From Usitatibacter palustris (GTDB lineage Bacteria; Pseudomonadota; Gammaproteobacteria; Burkholderiales; Usitatibacteraceae), in assembly GCF_013003985.1 (NCBI RefSeq), contig NZ_CP053073.1, positions 868,001-932,000 of the forward strand: 64,000 bases of DNA, given 5' to 3'. Below the pieces are notes generated by a model that was not told the DNA's origin, ran no database searches, and saw nothing but the letters and a program-made list of their open reading frames with translations. Both the position numbers and the translations under genes were made by a program. This document shows, piece by piece, positions 28,623 through 40,299 of the stretch. The number at the start of each line of letters is the position of its first letter. Position 1 is the stretch's first letter.

Positions 28623-29342
28623 ATGTCCGATGCGAAGATGATCGTCCACGACCCGACAGGGCTCACCCCGGACGTGGATGCGAAGTACCCGCCCTGGAAG
28701 TACGTCGCGCGGCTACCGAGCGTGAGCTTCCTCGACAGCATCGGCGCACCCAACCTGGAGAACTTCTACGTCGTCGGCGAAGCCTGGGCGAGCGTGCTCG
28801 GGCGATTCATGCCGGCCGGGTCCACCGTCATCGACATTGGCTGCGGTTGCGGTCGCACCGCGCGCTTCCTCCTGCTTCGCCCCGACATCCGCTACATCGG
28901 CTTCGATGTCTTCAAGCCGGCGATCGAATGGGCCGACCGTTACCTGTCGCCGCTCACCGACGGGCGCTTCCGCTTCGAGCATTTCGACGCCTACTCGGCG
29001 CACTACAACCCGCGGGGCGCCATGCAGGCGGCCGAGGTGCGCTTCCCGGCGCCGGACGCGAGCGCGGATGTAGCCTTCGCCGCCTCACTCTTCACCCACC
29101 TCCTCGAACCCGACGCGAATCACTACCTCAAGGAGTCCGCGCGGGTGCTTCGGCCCGGCGGCGTGCTGGTCGCGAGCGTCCACATCGAGCCCAAGCCCGG
29201 CGAGAAATTCTCGGGCCGCGAGGATCGCATCGACGTCGAACCCGCGTACTTCCAGGCGATGGCCGAGCGCGCCGGATTGCGCCTTCGGGAGCGGTTGGGC
29301 GACGTTTGCGGGCAGGAGACTTTTGCATTCGAGCGGCGCTGA
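28623..29342 (+). CDS. class I SAM-dependent methyltransferase
   Basis: 239 residues. SAM motif I at about 69-77 (VIDIGCGCGRTARFLL), IRYIGFDVFKPAIEWA, a post-motif ADVAFAASLFTHLLEPD and LRPGGVLVASVH. The methyl acceptor is unknown; the N-terminus (PPWKYVARLPSVSFLDSIG) is unlike the other methyltransferase in this window. It is divergent from queF and followed by a terminator-like hairpin at 29383. Confidence 0.88.
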   Translation: MSDAKMIVHDPTGLTPDVDAKYPPWKYVARLPSVSFLDSIGAPNLENFYVVGEAWASVLGRFMPAGSTVIDIGCGCGRTARFLLLRPDIRYIGFDVFKPAIEWADRYLSPLTDGRFRFEHFDAYSAHYNPRGAMQAAEVRFPAPDASADVAFAASLFTHLLEPDANHYLKESARVLRPGGVLVASVHIEPKPGEKFSGREDRIDVEPAYFQAMAERAGLRLRERLGDVCGQETFAFERR

Positions 29343-29382
29343 CCTTCCTGTAGAATTCCCGGCACAAGCACCTCCCCCATTC

Positions 29383-29414
29383 AACCCCACCGGCCCCCGG
29401 CCTGGTGGGGTTTT
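29383..29414 (+). terminator. rho-independent terminator after the methyltransferase gene
   Basis: AACCCCACC (29383-29391) pairs with GGTGGGGTT (29404-29412), giving a 9-bp stem with a 12-base G/C-rich loop, followed by TT. It lies between the methyltransferase stop and smc. The T run is short, so termination may be partial and the site may also separate the smc operon. Confidence 0.7.
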
Positions 29415-29431
29415 GCATAAGAATCACGGCC

Positions 29432-32400
29432 TTGCGACTCACTTCCATCAAGCTTTCCGGCTTCAAGTCCTTCGTCGACCCCACGTCCGTCGCGGTGCCC
29501 GGCCAACTCGTCGGCGTCGTCGGGCCCAACGGATGCGGCAAATCCAACGTGATCGACGCGGTGCGCTGGGTGCTCGGGGAGTCGTCCGCGAAGCAACTTC
29601 GCGGCGAGCACATGCACGACGTGATCTTCAACGGCAGCTCCGACCGCAAGCCCGTGGGCCGCGCTTCCGTCGAGCTGGTGTTCGACAATTCGCTGGGCCG
29701 CGTCGGCGGCGCCTGGGCGCAATACGCCGAGATCAGCGTGAAGCGCGTCCTGTCGCGCGATGGCGACTCCAGTTACTACATCAACGGCCAGCACGTGCGC
29801 CGCCGCGACATCCAGGACATCTTCCTGGGCACGGGCCTGGGCCCGCGCGCCTACTCGATCATCGAGCAGGGAATGATCTCGCGCGTGATCACCTCGAAGC
29901 CCGAGGAGCTGCGCGTGTTCCTCGAGGAGGCCGCGGGCGTGTCGAAGTACCGCGAGCGCCGCCGCGAGACCGAGCTGCGCCTCGAAGACACCCGGGAGAA
30001 CCTCTCGCGCGTCGGCGACATCGTCGCGGAGCTCGAGCTGCAGCTCGCCCGCCTCACCGAACAAGCGGAAGTGGCCGCGCGCTACCAGGACCTGCAGTCG
30101 CAGCTCGCACTCAACCAGAACCTGCTGTCGTTCACGCGCCTGCGCGAAGCCGAGCAATCGAAGAACCGCTACGCCAACGACATCCAGAAGGCCACCGTCA
30201 ACCTCGAAGCCGAGATGGCGAAGCTGCGCGAAGGCGAACGCGCGCTCGAGGAGCTGCGCAGCCGCCACTATCAGCAGACCGATCATCTCTCCGGATTGCA
30301 GGGCCAGCTGTACGCCGCCAATGCGGATGTGCAGTCGCTCGAGCAGGAGATCGCGTTCCTCGGCGAGAACCGCCGGCGCATGGGCGCGCAGCTCGAAGGG
30401 CTCGCGACCGAAATCGGCGAGGTCGAGCGCCGCATCAATGAGGCGCAGCAGGAACGCACGCGCTGGGAGGGCGAGATCGCCCGTGCCCAGTCGGCGATCG
30501 GCGAGCGTACGGCCGACGTCACGAAGGCCCAGCAGGCGCTCGCGCCGGCCGAGGAAGTGGCGCGCAACGCCAACGCCGCGGTCAAGGGCACCGAAGCCGA
30601 GATGTCCGCCGCCGAGCAGGCGCAGGGCGTCGAGGAGACGCGCGAATCGCACGCGCTCAAGATCCTGTCGCAACTCGAAGGCCGCAAGAATCGCCTGAAG
30701 CAGGAAAACATGGCGCTGGTCTTCCCCGAGCCCGAGAAGCTCGCGGCGATCGAATCCGAGCGCAAGGGCCTCACCGACCGCATCGTGTCGCTCGGCAACG
30801 CGCAGAAGGATGCCGAAGCGAAGGTGCCGTCCCTCGAAGAGCAGCGCCGCACGTCGATCGCACTCCTCCAGGAAAAGACGCGCGAGGTGGCCAGCCTCGA
30901 AGCCGCATTGAAGGCGCTGCAGGCGCAGCAAGCCAAGCTCGACACCAATTCACGCCTCGCGGAGTGGGTGGGCCAACACGCGCTCGATCGCGCTGAGCGC
31001 CTCTGGCAGGCGATGCACGTGGATGCCGGCTGGGACGATGCCGTCGAAGCCGCGCTCGGGGTGCGCCTGAACGCCGCGAAGCTTCCCGATGACTCGGGCC
31101 TGTCCGCACTGCTGCGCGATGCGCCGCCTGGCAACTTCGCGGTCTTCATCGAGCGCGGAGCCCCGGAAGCCGCCGGTCCGCAGTCGCACCTCAAGGCGCT
31201 GGCGACCGTGGTCTCGAGCACGCGACCCGGCGTCACCGCTTATCTCAAGGACGCGCTCGCCAACGTCTTCATCCTCCCCGAGGGCGAGGATGGGCTCGCG
31301 ACGGCGCGCGTTCTGCCGCCCGGTGGACTGCTCGTCTCCAAGGCCGGCCATCTGTTCAGCCGCCAGGGCGTGGTATTCCACGGCCCGCAGTCGGAACTGC
31401 ACGGCGTGCTGCAGCGCCAGCGCGAGATCGAGGACCTGCAGGGCAAGATCCCCGCGGAAACGCGCGCCCGGTCCGATGCCGACGAGCGCGTGAAGGGCCT
31501 CGAGATCGAATTGAAGGAAGGCCAGGACGTCGCGCGCCGCCTGCGCGAGGACCTCGCGCAGGCCCGCCAGGAAGACCACGACCTCGAAGTCGAGTACCTC
31601 AAGCTCTCGCAGAGCTCGCAGCAGTCGGAGAAGCGCCGCGAAGCGATTCGCGTGGAGCTCGCCGACATCGAGAAGGAAGAGGAAACCGAGAAGCTCGAGA
31701 TGTCGGAAGCGCAGCACGCGCTCCAGCAGGGCTCGCAGAAGATCGAGGAGATCGTGCAGCGGCTGCAGGTCCTCGAAGAAGCGGCCAAGCAGGCTCAGGC
31801 CGGCTTCGAGGGCGCGCGCACCGCGATCCTCGCCGCCGAACGCGCGGTCCAGGAAGCGCAGTTCCACGAGCGCAGCTGCCACGAGAAGGTCGCCTCGGCG
31901 GGTGCCCTCGCCGTGTCGCTGGGCGAGCGCCTGCAGGCGCTCGCGACCAACCGCGGCAACATCAGCTCGGAGCTGGGCAAGCTCGAAGAAGGCAGCGTGC
32001 GCGAACGCCTCCAGGGCGCGCTCCAGGTGAAGAGCGAACGCGAGAAGGTGCTCGCCGACGCGCGCCTGGGCCTCGAACAGATCAGCGACGAACTGCGCGC
32101 GCTCGAAGAGGGCCGCATGTCCGTCGAGCAGAACCTGAATCCCCTGCGCGAGCGCATCACGGAGCTGCGCGTGAAGGAGCAGGAAGCGTCGACGCACGTC
32201 GAGCAGTACTCGCAGCAGCTGGCCGAAGCGGGTGCGAGCCGCGAGGAACTCGCGGTGCAGATCGAGAAGCGCACGCGCTCCTCGTCCATGCAAGCAGAAA
32301 TCACGCGCCTCAATGAAGAAATCACGGCGCTGGGTCCCGTGAACCTCGCCGCGCTCTCCGAGCTCCAGGCCTCCAGCGAACGCAAGGGCTTCCTCGATGC

Positions 32401-32953
32401 GCAGTCGGCGGACCTGATGCAGGCGGTCGAAACGCTCGAGGCGGCGATCAAGCGCATCGACCGCGAGACCCGCGACCTCCTGCAGGGCACGTTCGATGCG
32501 GTGAACGCGCACTTCCAGGAAATGTTCCCGGCGCTCTTCGGCGGCGGCCAGGCGAGCCTCAAGCTCACCGGCGAGGAGATCCTCGACGCGGGCCTGCAGG
32601 TGTTCGCGCAGCCCCCGGGCAAGAAGAACAGCTCGATCCAGCTCCTCTCCGGCGGCGAGAAGGCGCTCACCGCCATCGCGCTCATCTTCTCGCTCTTCAA
32701 GCTCAATCCGGCGCCCTTCTGCCTGCTCGACGAGGTGGACGCGCCGCTCGACGACCCGAACACCGAGCGCTTCTGCGAGCTCGTGCGCCAGATGTCGGGG
32801 CAGACGCAGTTCCTCTTCATCACGCACAACAAGATCACGATGGAGCTCGCGAGCCAGCTCGTGGGTGTCACGATGCAGGAACCGGGCGTCTCGCGCGTCG
32901 TCGAAGTCGACATCGAGGCGGCGATGGAATTCGCAAGAAAACAAGCCGCGTAA
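29432..32953 (+). CDS. smc: chromosome segregation ATPase SMC
   Basis: About 1173 residues. Walker A GPNGCGKS at 31-38, long coiled coil, hinge about 510-652 (WVGQHALDRAERLW to VFHGPQSE), second coiled coil, signature LLSGGEKALTAIAL near 1070 and Walker B FCLLDEVDAPLDD near 1096. With ScpA/ScpB (5.7-7.2 kb) it forms the condensin that compacts and separates chromosomes. The TTG at 29432 gives the usual N-terminus (LRLTSIKLSGFKSF); a GTG at 29405 would fall inside the terminator hairpin and adds unrelated residues. Confidence 0.95.
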   Translation: MRLTSIKLSGFKSFVDPTSVAVPGQLVGVVGPNGCGKSNVIDAVRWVLGESSAKQLRGEHMHDVIFNGSSDRKPVGRASVELVFDNSLGRVGGAWAQYAEISVKRVLSRDGDSSYYINGQHVRRRDIQDIFLGTGLGPRAYSIIEQGMISRVITSKPEELRVFLEEAAGVSKYRERRRETELRLEDTRENLSRVGDIVAELELQLARLTEQAEVAARYQDLQSQLALNQNLLSFTRLREAEQSKNRYANDIQKATVNLEAEMAKLREGERALEELRSRHYQQTDHLSGLQGQLYAANADVQSLEQEIAFLGENRRRMGAQLEGLATEIGEVERRINEAQQERTRWEGEIARAQSAIGERTADVTKAQQALAPAEEVARNANAAVKGTEAEMSAAEQAQGVEETRESHALKILSQLEGRKNRLKQENMALVFPEPEKLAAIESERKGLTDRIVSLGNAQKDAEAKVPSLEEQRRTSIALLQEKTREVASLEAALKALQAQQAKLDTNSRLAEWVGQHALDRAERLWQAMHVDAGWDDAVEAALGVRLNAAKLPDDSGLSALLRDAPPGNFAVFIERGAPEAAGPQSHLKALATVVSSTRPGVTAYLKDALANVFILPEGEDGLATARVLPPGGLLVSKAGHLFSRQGVVFHGPQSELHGVLQRQREIEDLQGKIPAETRARSDADERVKGLEIELKEGQDVARRLREDLAQARQEDHDLEVEYLKLSQSSQQSEKRREAIRVELADIEKEEETEKLEMSEAQHALQQGSQKIEEIVQRLQVLEEAAKQAQAGFEGARTAILAAERAVQEAQFHERSCHEKVASAGALAVSLGERLQALATNRGNISSELGKLEEGSVRERLQGALQVKSEREKVLADARLGLEQISDELRALEEGRMSVEQNLNPLRERITELRVKEQEASTHVEQYSQQLAEAGASREELAVQIEKRTRSSSMQAEITRLNEEITALGPVNLAALSELQASSERKGFLDAQSADLMQAVETLEAAIKRIDRETRDLLQGTFDAVNAHFQEMFPALFGGGQASLKLTGEEILDAGLQVFAQPPGKKNSSIQLLSGGEKALTAIALIFSLFKLNPAPFCLLDEVDAPLDDPNTERFCELVRQMSGQTQFLFITHNKITMELASQLVGVTMQEPGVSRVVEVDIEAAMEFARKQAA

Positions 32954-32962
32954 GAGGGATCA

Positions 32963-36928
<3,966 letters not shown>

Positions 36929-36938
36929 GGACGTCTCG

Positions 36939-37481
36939 ATGAAAGCATCCGAAGCGCAAGCACTCCTTGATGGCGCGGACCTGATCTGCTCCGCGGAGGA
37001 AGTTCACATTGCCGTCGCGCGGCTCGCGCAGGAGATCAGCGCCGAGCTGAAGGGGGAATTCCCGGTGGTGCTGTCGGTGATGGGCGGGGCCGCGGTCTTC
37101 ACCGGCCAGCTCCTGCCGCTGCTCGCCTTTCCCCTCGAGTTCGGCGCGATCGAAGTGACCCGCTACGGCAACACCACGCAGGGCCGCGAAATCACCTGGC
37201 GCCTTGCCCCGCGCGACAACGTGCGCGGCCGCAAGGTGCTCGTGGTCGACGACATCCTCGACGAGGGCATCACGCTCGCCGCGATTCACGCGAAGCTCCT
37301 CGAGATGGGCGCGGAAAAGGTGTGGAGCGCCGTGTTCGCCGACAAGGCGATCGCGAAGGAAAAACCCATCCACGCGGACTTCGTCGGCGTGACCGTTCCC
37401 GATCGCTACGTCTTCGGGTTTGGTATGGACGCCTATGGCCTGTGGAGAAACCTTCCCGCGATCTACGCGCTCAAGGGCTGA
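36939..37481 (+). CDS. hpt: hypoxanthine-guanine phosphoribosyltransferase
   Basis: 180 residues. The PRPP-binding motif is KVLVVDDILDEG (about 99-110), with VTRYGNTTQGREITW and DFVGVTVPDRYVFGFGMD typical of HPRT. It salvages hypoxanthine and guanine to IMP and GMP. It lies 10 bases after galU and 6 bases before a purine-nucleoside phosphorylase-type gene, so a purine-salvage pair is likely. Confidence 0.92.
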   Translation: MKASEAQALLDGADLICSAEEVHIAVARLAQEISAELKGEFPVVLSVMGGAAVFTGQLLPLLAFPLEFGAIEVTRYGNTTQGREITWRLAPRDNVRGRKVLVVDDILDEGITLAAIHAKLLEMGAEKVWSAVFADKAIAKEKPIHADFVGVTVPDRYVFGFGMDAYGLWRNLPAIYALKG

Positions 37482-37487
37482 GCCCGC

Positions 37488-38237
37488 ATGATCGCCATCA
37501 TCGGGGGCTCGGGCCTCACGCAACTCGAGAACCTCGCGATCACCGCCAAGCAGATCGTGCGCACGCCCTACGGCGAGCCTTCAGGCCCGATCACCTTCGG
37601 GCGCATCGGTGCGGTGGATGTCGCATTCCTCGCGCGCCACGGCTACGGCCACACGCTCGCTCCCCACGAGATCAACTACCGCGCCAACCTGTGGGCGCTG
37701 CATTCGAAGGGCGTGAAGCGAGTGATCGCCGTGTGCACCGTGGGCGGCATCCATGCGCAGCTCGGTGCAGGCGCGATCGCGGTGCCCGACCAGATCATCG
37801 ACTACACCTGGGGCCGCAAGTCGACGTACTTCGAAGGCTCGGAGCAGCCGGTGACGCACGTGGACTTCACCACGCCGTTCTGCGAGACCACGCGGCAGAT
37901 GGTGATCGCCGGCGCGAAGGATGCCGGCGTGGCCCTGGTTGCGGGCGGCACCTACGGCGCGACGCAGGGTCCTCGCCTCGAGACGAAGGCCGAGATCGAC
38001 CGCCTCGAGCGCGACGGCGCGACGATGGTGGGGATGACCGTCATGCCTGAAGCGGCACTCGCCCGTGAGCTGAGCATCTCCTATGCGGCGCTTGCGGTGG
38101 TGGTCAATCCCGCGGCGGGCCGGGGTACCAGCGCCAAGGGCATCGACATGGACGACATCGCGCGGATCATCGAGACCACGATGGCCAAGGTGCGGCTGGT
38201 CGTGGCGAAGGCGGTGGAGCTCCATGTCCGCTCGTGA
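37488..38237 (+). CDS. S-methyl-5'-thioinosine/thioadenosine phosphorylase family
   Basis: 249 residues of the MTAP/PNP family: [37 protein letters not shown]-type phosphate site, [20 protein letters not shown] and [18 protein letters not shown]. Many proteobacteria have the 5'-methylthioinosine-specific form; sequence by eye cannot separate it from MTA phosphorylase. It would release a purine base that the adjacent phosphoribosyltransferase can salvage. Confidence 0.9.
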   Translation: MIAIIGGSGLTQLENLAITAKQIVRTPYGEPSGPITFGRIGAVDVAFLARHGYGHTLAPHEINYRANLWALHSKGVKRVIAVCTVGGIHAQLGAGAIAVPDQIIDYTWGRKSTYFEGSEQPVTHVDFTTPFCETTRQMVIAGAKDAGVALVAGGTYGATQGPRLETKAEIDRLERDGATMVGMTVMPEAALARELSISYAALAVVVNPAAGRGTSAKGIDMDDIARIIETTMAKVRLVVAKAVELHVRS

Positions 38238-38757
38238 AGTGCTGCGGATGGGGGACCCGGTGCTGGCGCAGGTCGCCAGGCCCGTCGAGAAATTCGGCAC
38301 GCCCGAGCTTGCCGAGCTGGTCCAGGACATGAAGGACACGATGGCCGCGAAGAATGGCGCCGGCCTCGCCGCGCCGCAGATCGGCGTGTCGCAGCGCGTG
38401 GTGATCTTCGGCGTGGGCAGCAACCCGCGCTACCCCGACGCCGAGGAAGTCCCGTTCACCGTGCTCGTCAATCCGAAGATCGAGTTCCTCACGAAGGAGA
38501 TCGAGGAGGGCTGGGAAGGCTGCCTCTCGGTCCCGGGCATGCGCGGCGTGGTCCCGCGGTTCACGAAGCTTCGCTACACGGGCTTCGACGAGCACGGCGC
38601 GCCGATCGACCGCATCGCCGAGGGCTTCCACGCGATCGTGGTGCAGCACGAGTGCGACCATCTCGATGGCATCCTGTATCCGATGCGCATGACGGACATG
38701 AGCCGGTTCGGCTTCACCGACGTGCTGTTTCCCGACATGGAGGTCGTAGATGACTAG
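38224..38757 (+). CDS. def: peptide deformylase
   Basis: 177 residues. All three motifs are intact: [21 protein letters not shown] (metal Cys) and HECDHLDG (HExxH). Def removes the N-formyl group from nascent proteins. It overlaps the phosphorylase gene by 14 bases and the DUF4124 gene by 8. Not linked to fmt here, an orphan def possibly one of several in the genome. Confidence 0.95.
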   Translation: MSAREVLRMGDPVLAQVARPVEKFGTPELAELVQDMKDTMAAKNGAGLAAPQIGVSQRVVIFGVGSNPRYPDAEEVPFTVLVNPKIEFLTKEIEEGWEGCLSVPGMRGVVPRFTKLRYTGFDEHGAPIDRIAEGFHAIVVQHECDHLDGILYPMRMTDMSRFGFTDVLFPDMEVVDD

Positions 38758-39307
38758 AACCCTTGCAATAGTTGCCGCCCTGGCGGCCCTGCCTGCTTCG
38801 GCGCAGCTCTACAAATGCCAGGGACCCGACGGCAAGGTCGTCTACAGCGACCAGCGCTGCGAATCGAAATCGACGACCGCGAACGTCCCGGGCGCGACCA
38901 ACAACGCGAACCGGCCAACGCTTCCGGCGGCGGGTGCGGACAAGGCGGCAGACAAGGCCGCGCCCGAGAAGGGTGTGGGCGTCACCCCCGGCACGACCGG
39001 CCAGGCCCTTCCCGAAGTGCCCATGGCAGCCCCGGCCGCCGCCCCGGCCGAGGCCAAGCCTGCCGGCCTGACCTCCGCCCAGCAGGAGCGGATCCGCGAC
39101 CTGCAGCAGACGGCGTCCCGAACCGGGGCCACTGCGGAACAAAAGACGGGCGCGCAACTCGAAATCGACAACATCCGCCGGGGCCGCGAGTCGCGTCTAA
39201 GTTCGGACGATCGCAGCCGGCGCGACTCCCTCACGGTGGACCTGGGAAGCGTCGATGCGAAAAAGCGCGCCGCCGCATTGCGGGAGTTGCGAAGCCTCTA
39301 TTACTGA
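38750..39307 (+). CDS. DUF4124-domain exported protein
   Basis: 185 residues. A signal peptide ([19 protein letters not shown]) leads into the DUF4124 core [18 protein letters not shown], a small beta domain with two Cys. The middle is Ala/Pro-rich and disordered; the C-terminus is a charged helix ([13 protein letters not shown]). Periplasmic, function unknown. Confidence 0.87.
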   Translation: MTRTLAIVAALAALPASAQLYKCQGPDGKVVYSDQRCESKSTTANVPGATNNANRPTLPAAGADKAADKAAPEKGVGVTPGTTGQALPEVPMAAPAAAPAEAKPAGLTSAQQERIRDLQQTASRTGATAEQKTGAQLEIDNIRRGRESRLSSDDRSRRDSLTVDLGSVDAKKRAAALRELRSLYY

Positions 39308-39316
39308 GGAGGGCCC

Positions 39317-39688
39317 ATGAACGCTGAAGTCCAAGTACCGGCACCGGACCTGTCCGCCGACACCCGCTACACCCACATCATGTACGCGCTGCACCTGCTC
39401 GCGCCGTTCACGGCGTGGATCCTCGCCGTGGTGGCGATCATCATGGGCATCGTCAAGAGCGACGACATTCGCGGCACCTACCTCGAGTCGCACGTCAGGT
39501 GGCTCTCGCGCACGTTCTGGTTCGGCCTGCTGTGGATCGTGGTCGCCTGCGTGCTCACCTGGATCCTGATCATCTCGCTGGTGGGGATCCTGGTGGCGTG
39601 GATTCCGGGTCTCGCGCTCTTCGTCTGGTACATCTACCGCGTGATCAAGGGCTGGCTCACGCTCAACGACGGCAAGCCGATCGCATGA
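39317..39688 (+). CDS. DUF4870-like small membrane protein
   Basis: 123 residues with three membrane segments (LLAPFTAWILAVVAIIMG; FWFGLLWIVVACVLTWILI; GILVAWIPGLALFVWYIY) and the sequence TYLESHVRWLSRTFWF, which fits DUF4870/Tic20-like small proteins. GAGGAGG lies before the ATG. Function unknown. Its stop overlaps the next gene's ATG (ATGA). Confidence 0.8.
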   Translation: MNAEVQVPAPDLSADTRYTHIMYALHLLAPFTAWILAVVAIIMGIVKSDDIRGTYLESHVRWLSRTFWFGLLWIVVACVLTWILIISLVGILVAWIPGLALFVWYIYRVIKGWLTLNDGKPIA

Positions 39689-40197
39689 CGCGTCGCTGGC
39701 TCGCGGCCGTCGGCCTGCTGTTCGCGGCGACGTTCGCCTTGGCGCAGTACCAAGGCCCGGGCGGCGGCGGCCGAGGGGACAAGTCGCGCATTCCTCCGGG
39801 GAAGACGCGCGAGGATCCCACCAACCCCCGGCTGCGCGGCGTTCCCGATCCGATGATCGCCATCGAGCGCGAGCTGCCGTCGCTCGCGACGGACCTGAAC
39901 CTCGCACCCGAGCAGAAGGGACTGTGGCGCGCGTTCGAGCGATCCGTGCGTGATGTCGCGGAGCTCTCTCGCCAGCGCACGAAGAAGCTCACGGCGGAGC
40001 GGCCGCTCGACGCGCCCGCACCTGCGGCGGCGGCCATCCTTTCGGCGCTCGCCGACGATGACCGCATCCGTTCCGAAGCGATGGTCGATGTGATGACCTG
40101 CCTCAAGGCCGTGCAGGAAACGATGACGCCGACGCAGCGCTCGATGTTCGACCGGCGCGTGCATCTCGCGCTGTCGGAGCCGCTCGGGATGCAGTAA
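39685..40197 (+). CDS. exported Spy/CpxP-like (LTXXQ) protein
   Basis: 170 residues. A signal peptide (MTRRWLAAVGLLFAATFALAQ), a Gly-rich linker, then a helical domain with LNLAPEQKGLWRAFE and MTPTQRSMFDRRV, echoing the LTxxQ repeats of Spy/CpxP periplasmic chaperones. The call is moderate because the motifs are degenerate. Its TAA stop uses the first two bases of the palindromic element at 40196. Confidence 0.75.
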   Translation: MTRRWLAAVGLLFAATFALAQYQGPGGGGRGDKSRIPPGKTREDPTNPRLRGVPDPMIAIERELPSLATDLNLAPEQKGLWRAFERSVRDVAELSRQRTKKLTAERPLDAPAPAAAAILSALADDDRIRSEAMVDVMTCLKAVQETMTPTQRSMFDRRVHLALSEPLGMQ

Positions 40198-40299
40198 ATA
40201 AGTGGGGTCAGACTCGACTTAATTTGATTCTGGGGATAACTGGAGCCCGACCCAGTTGTCCCCAGAATCAAATTAAGTCGAGTCTGACCCCACTTATTT
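40196..40299. repeat. 104-bp palindromic element between convergent genes
   Basis: Two 48-bp arms, identical except for one base, flank an 8-base loop (AGCCCGAC). The outer end is AAATAAGTGGGGTC, followed by an A/T-rich inner part. It fills exactly the gap between the Spy-like gene (stop codon overlaps by 2 bases) and glnD (stop abuts at 40300). A copy lies at 62675-62779 and a short form at 8904-8932. As RNA it would fold into a very long hairpin with U-rich ends, so it can act as a two-way terminator. It resembles REP/MITE-type dispersed repeats; no transposase is nearby. Confidence 0.92.

Noticed and set aside
29405-29431. GTG at 29405 as the smc start
   Set aside because: It lies inside the terminator hairpin and adds nine residues not seen in SMC proteins; the TTG at 29432 gives the family N-terminus.
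30950-32944. 664-codon open frame antisense to smc
   Set aside because: Mirror of the smc coiled coil; the Leu/Arg/Glu/Ala repeats are complements of Glu/Lys/Ala codons. No independent start signal.
40196-40299. Palindrome as an insertion sequence or attachment site
   Set aside because: It has no coding capacity, no transposase or integrase beside it, and no clear target duplication; best described as a small dispersed repeat.
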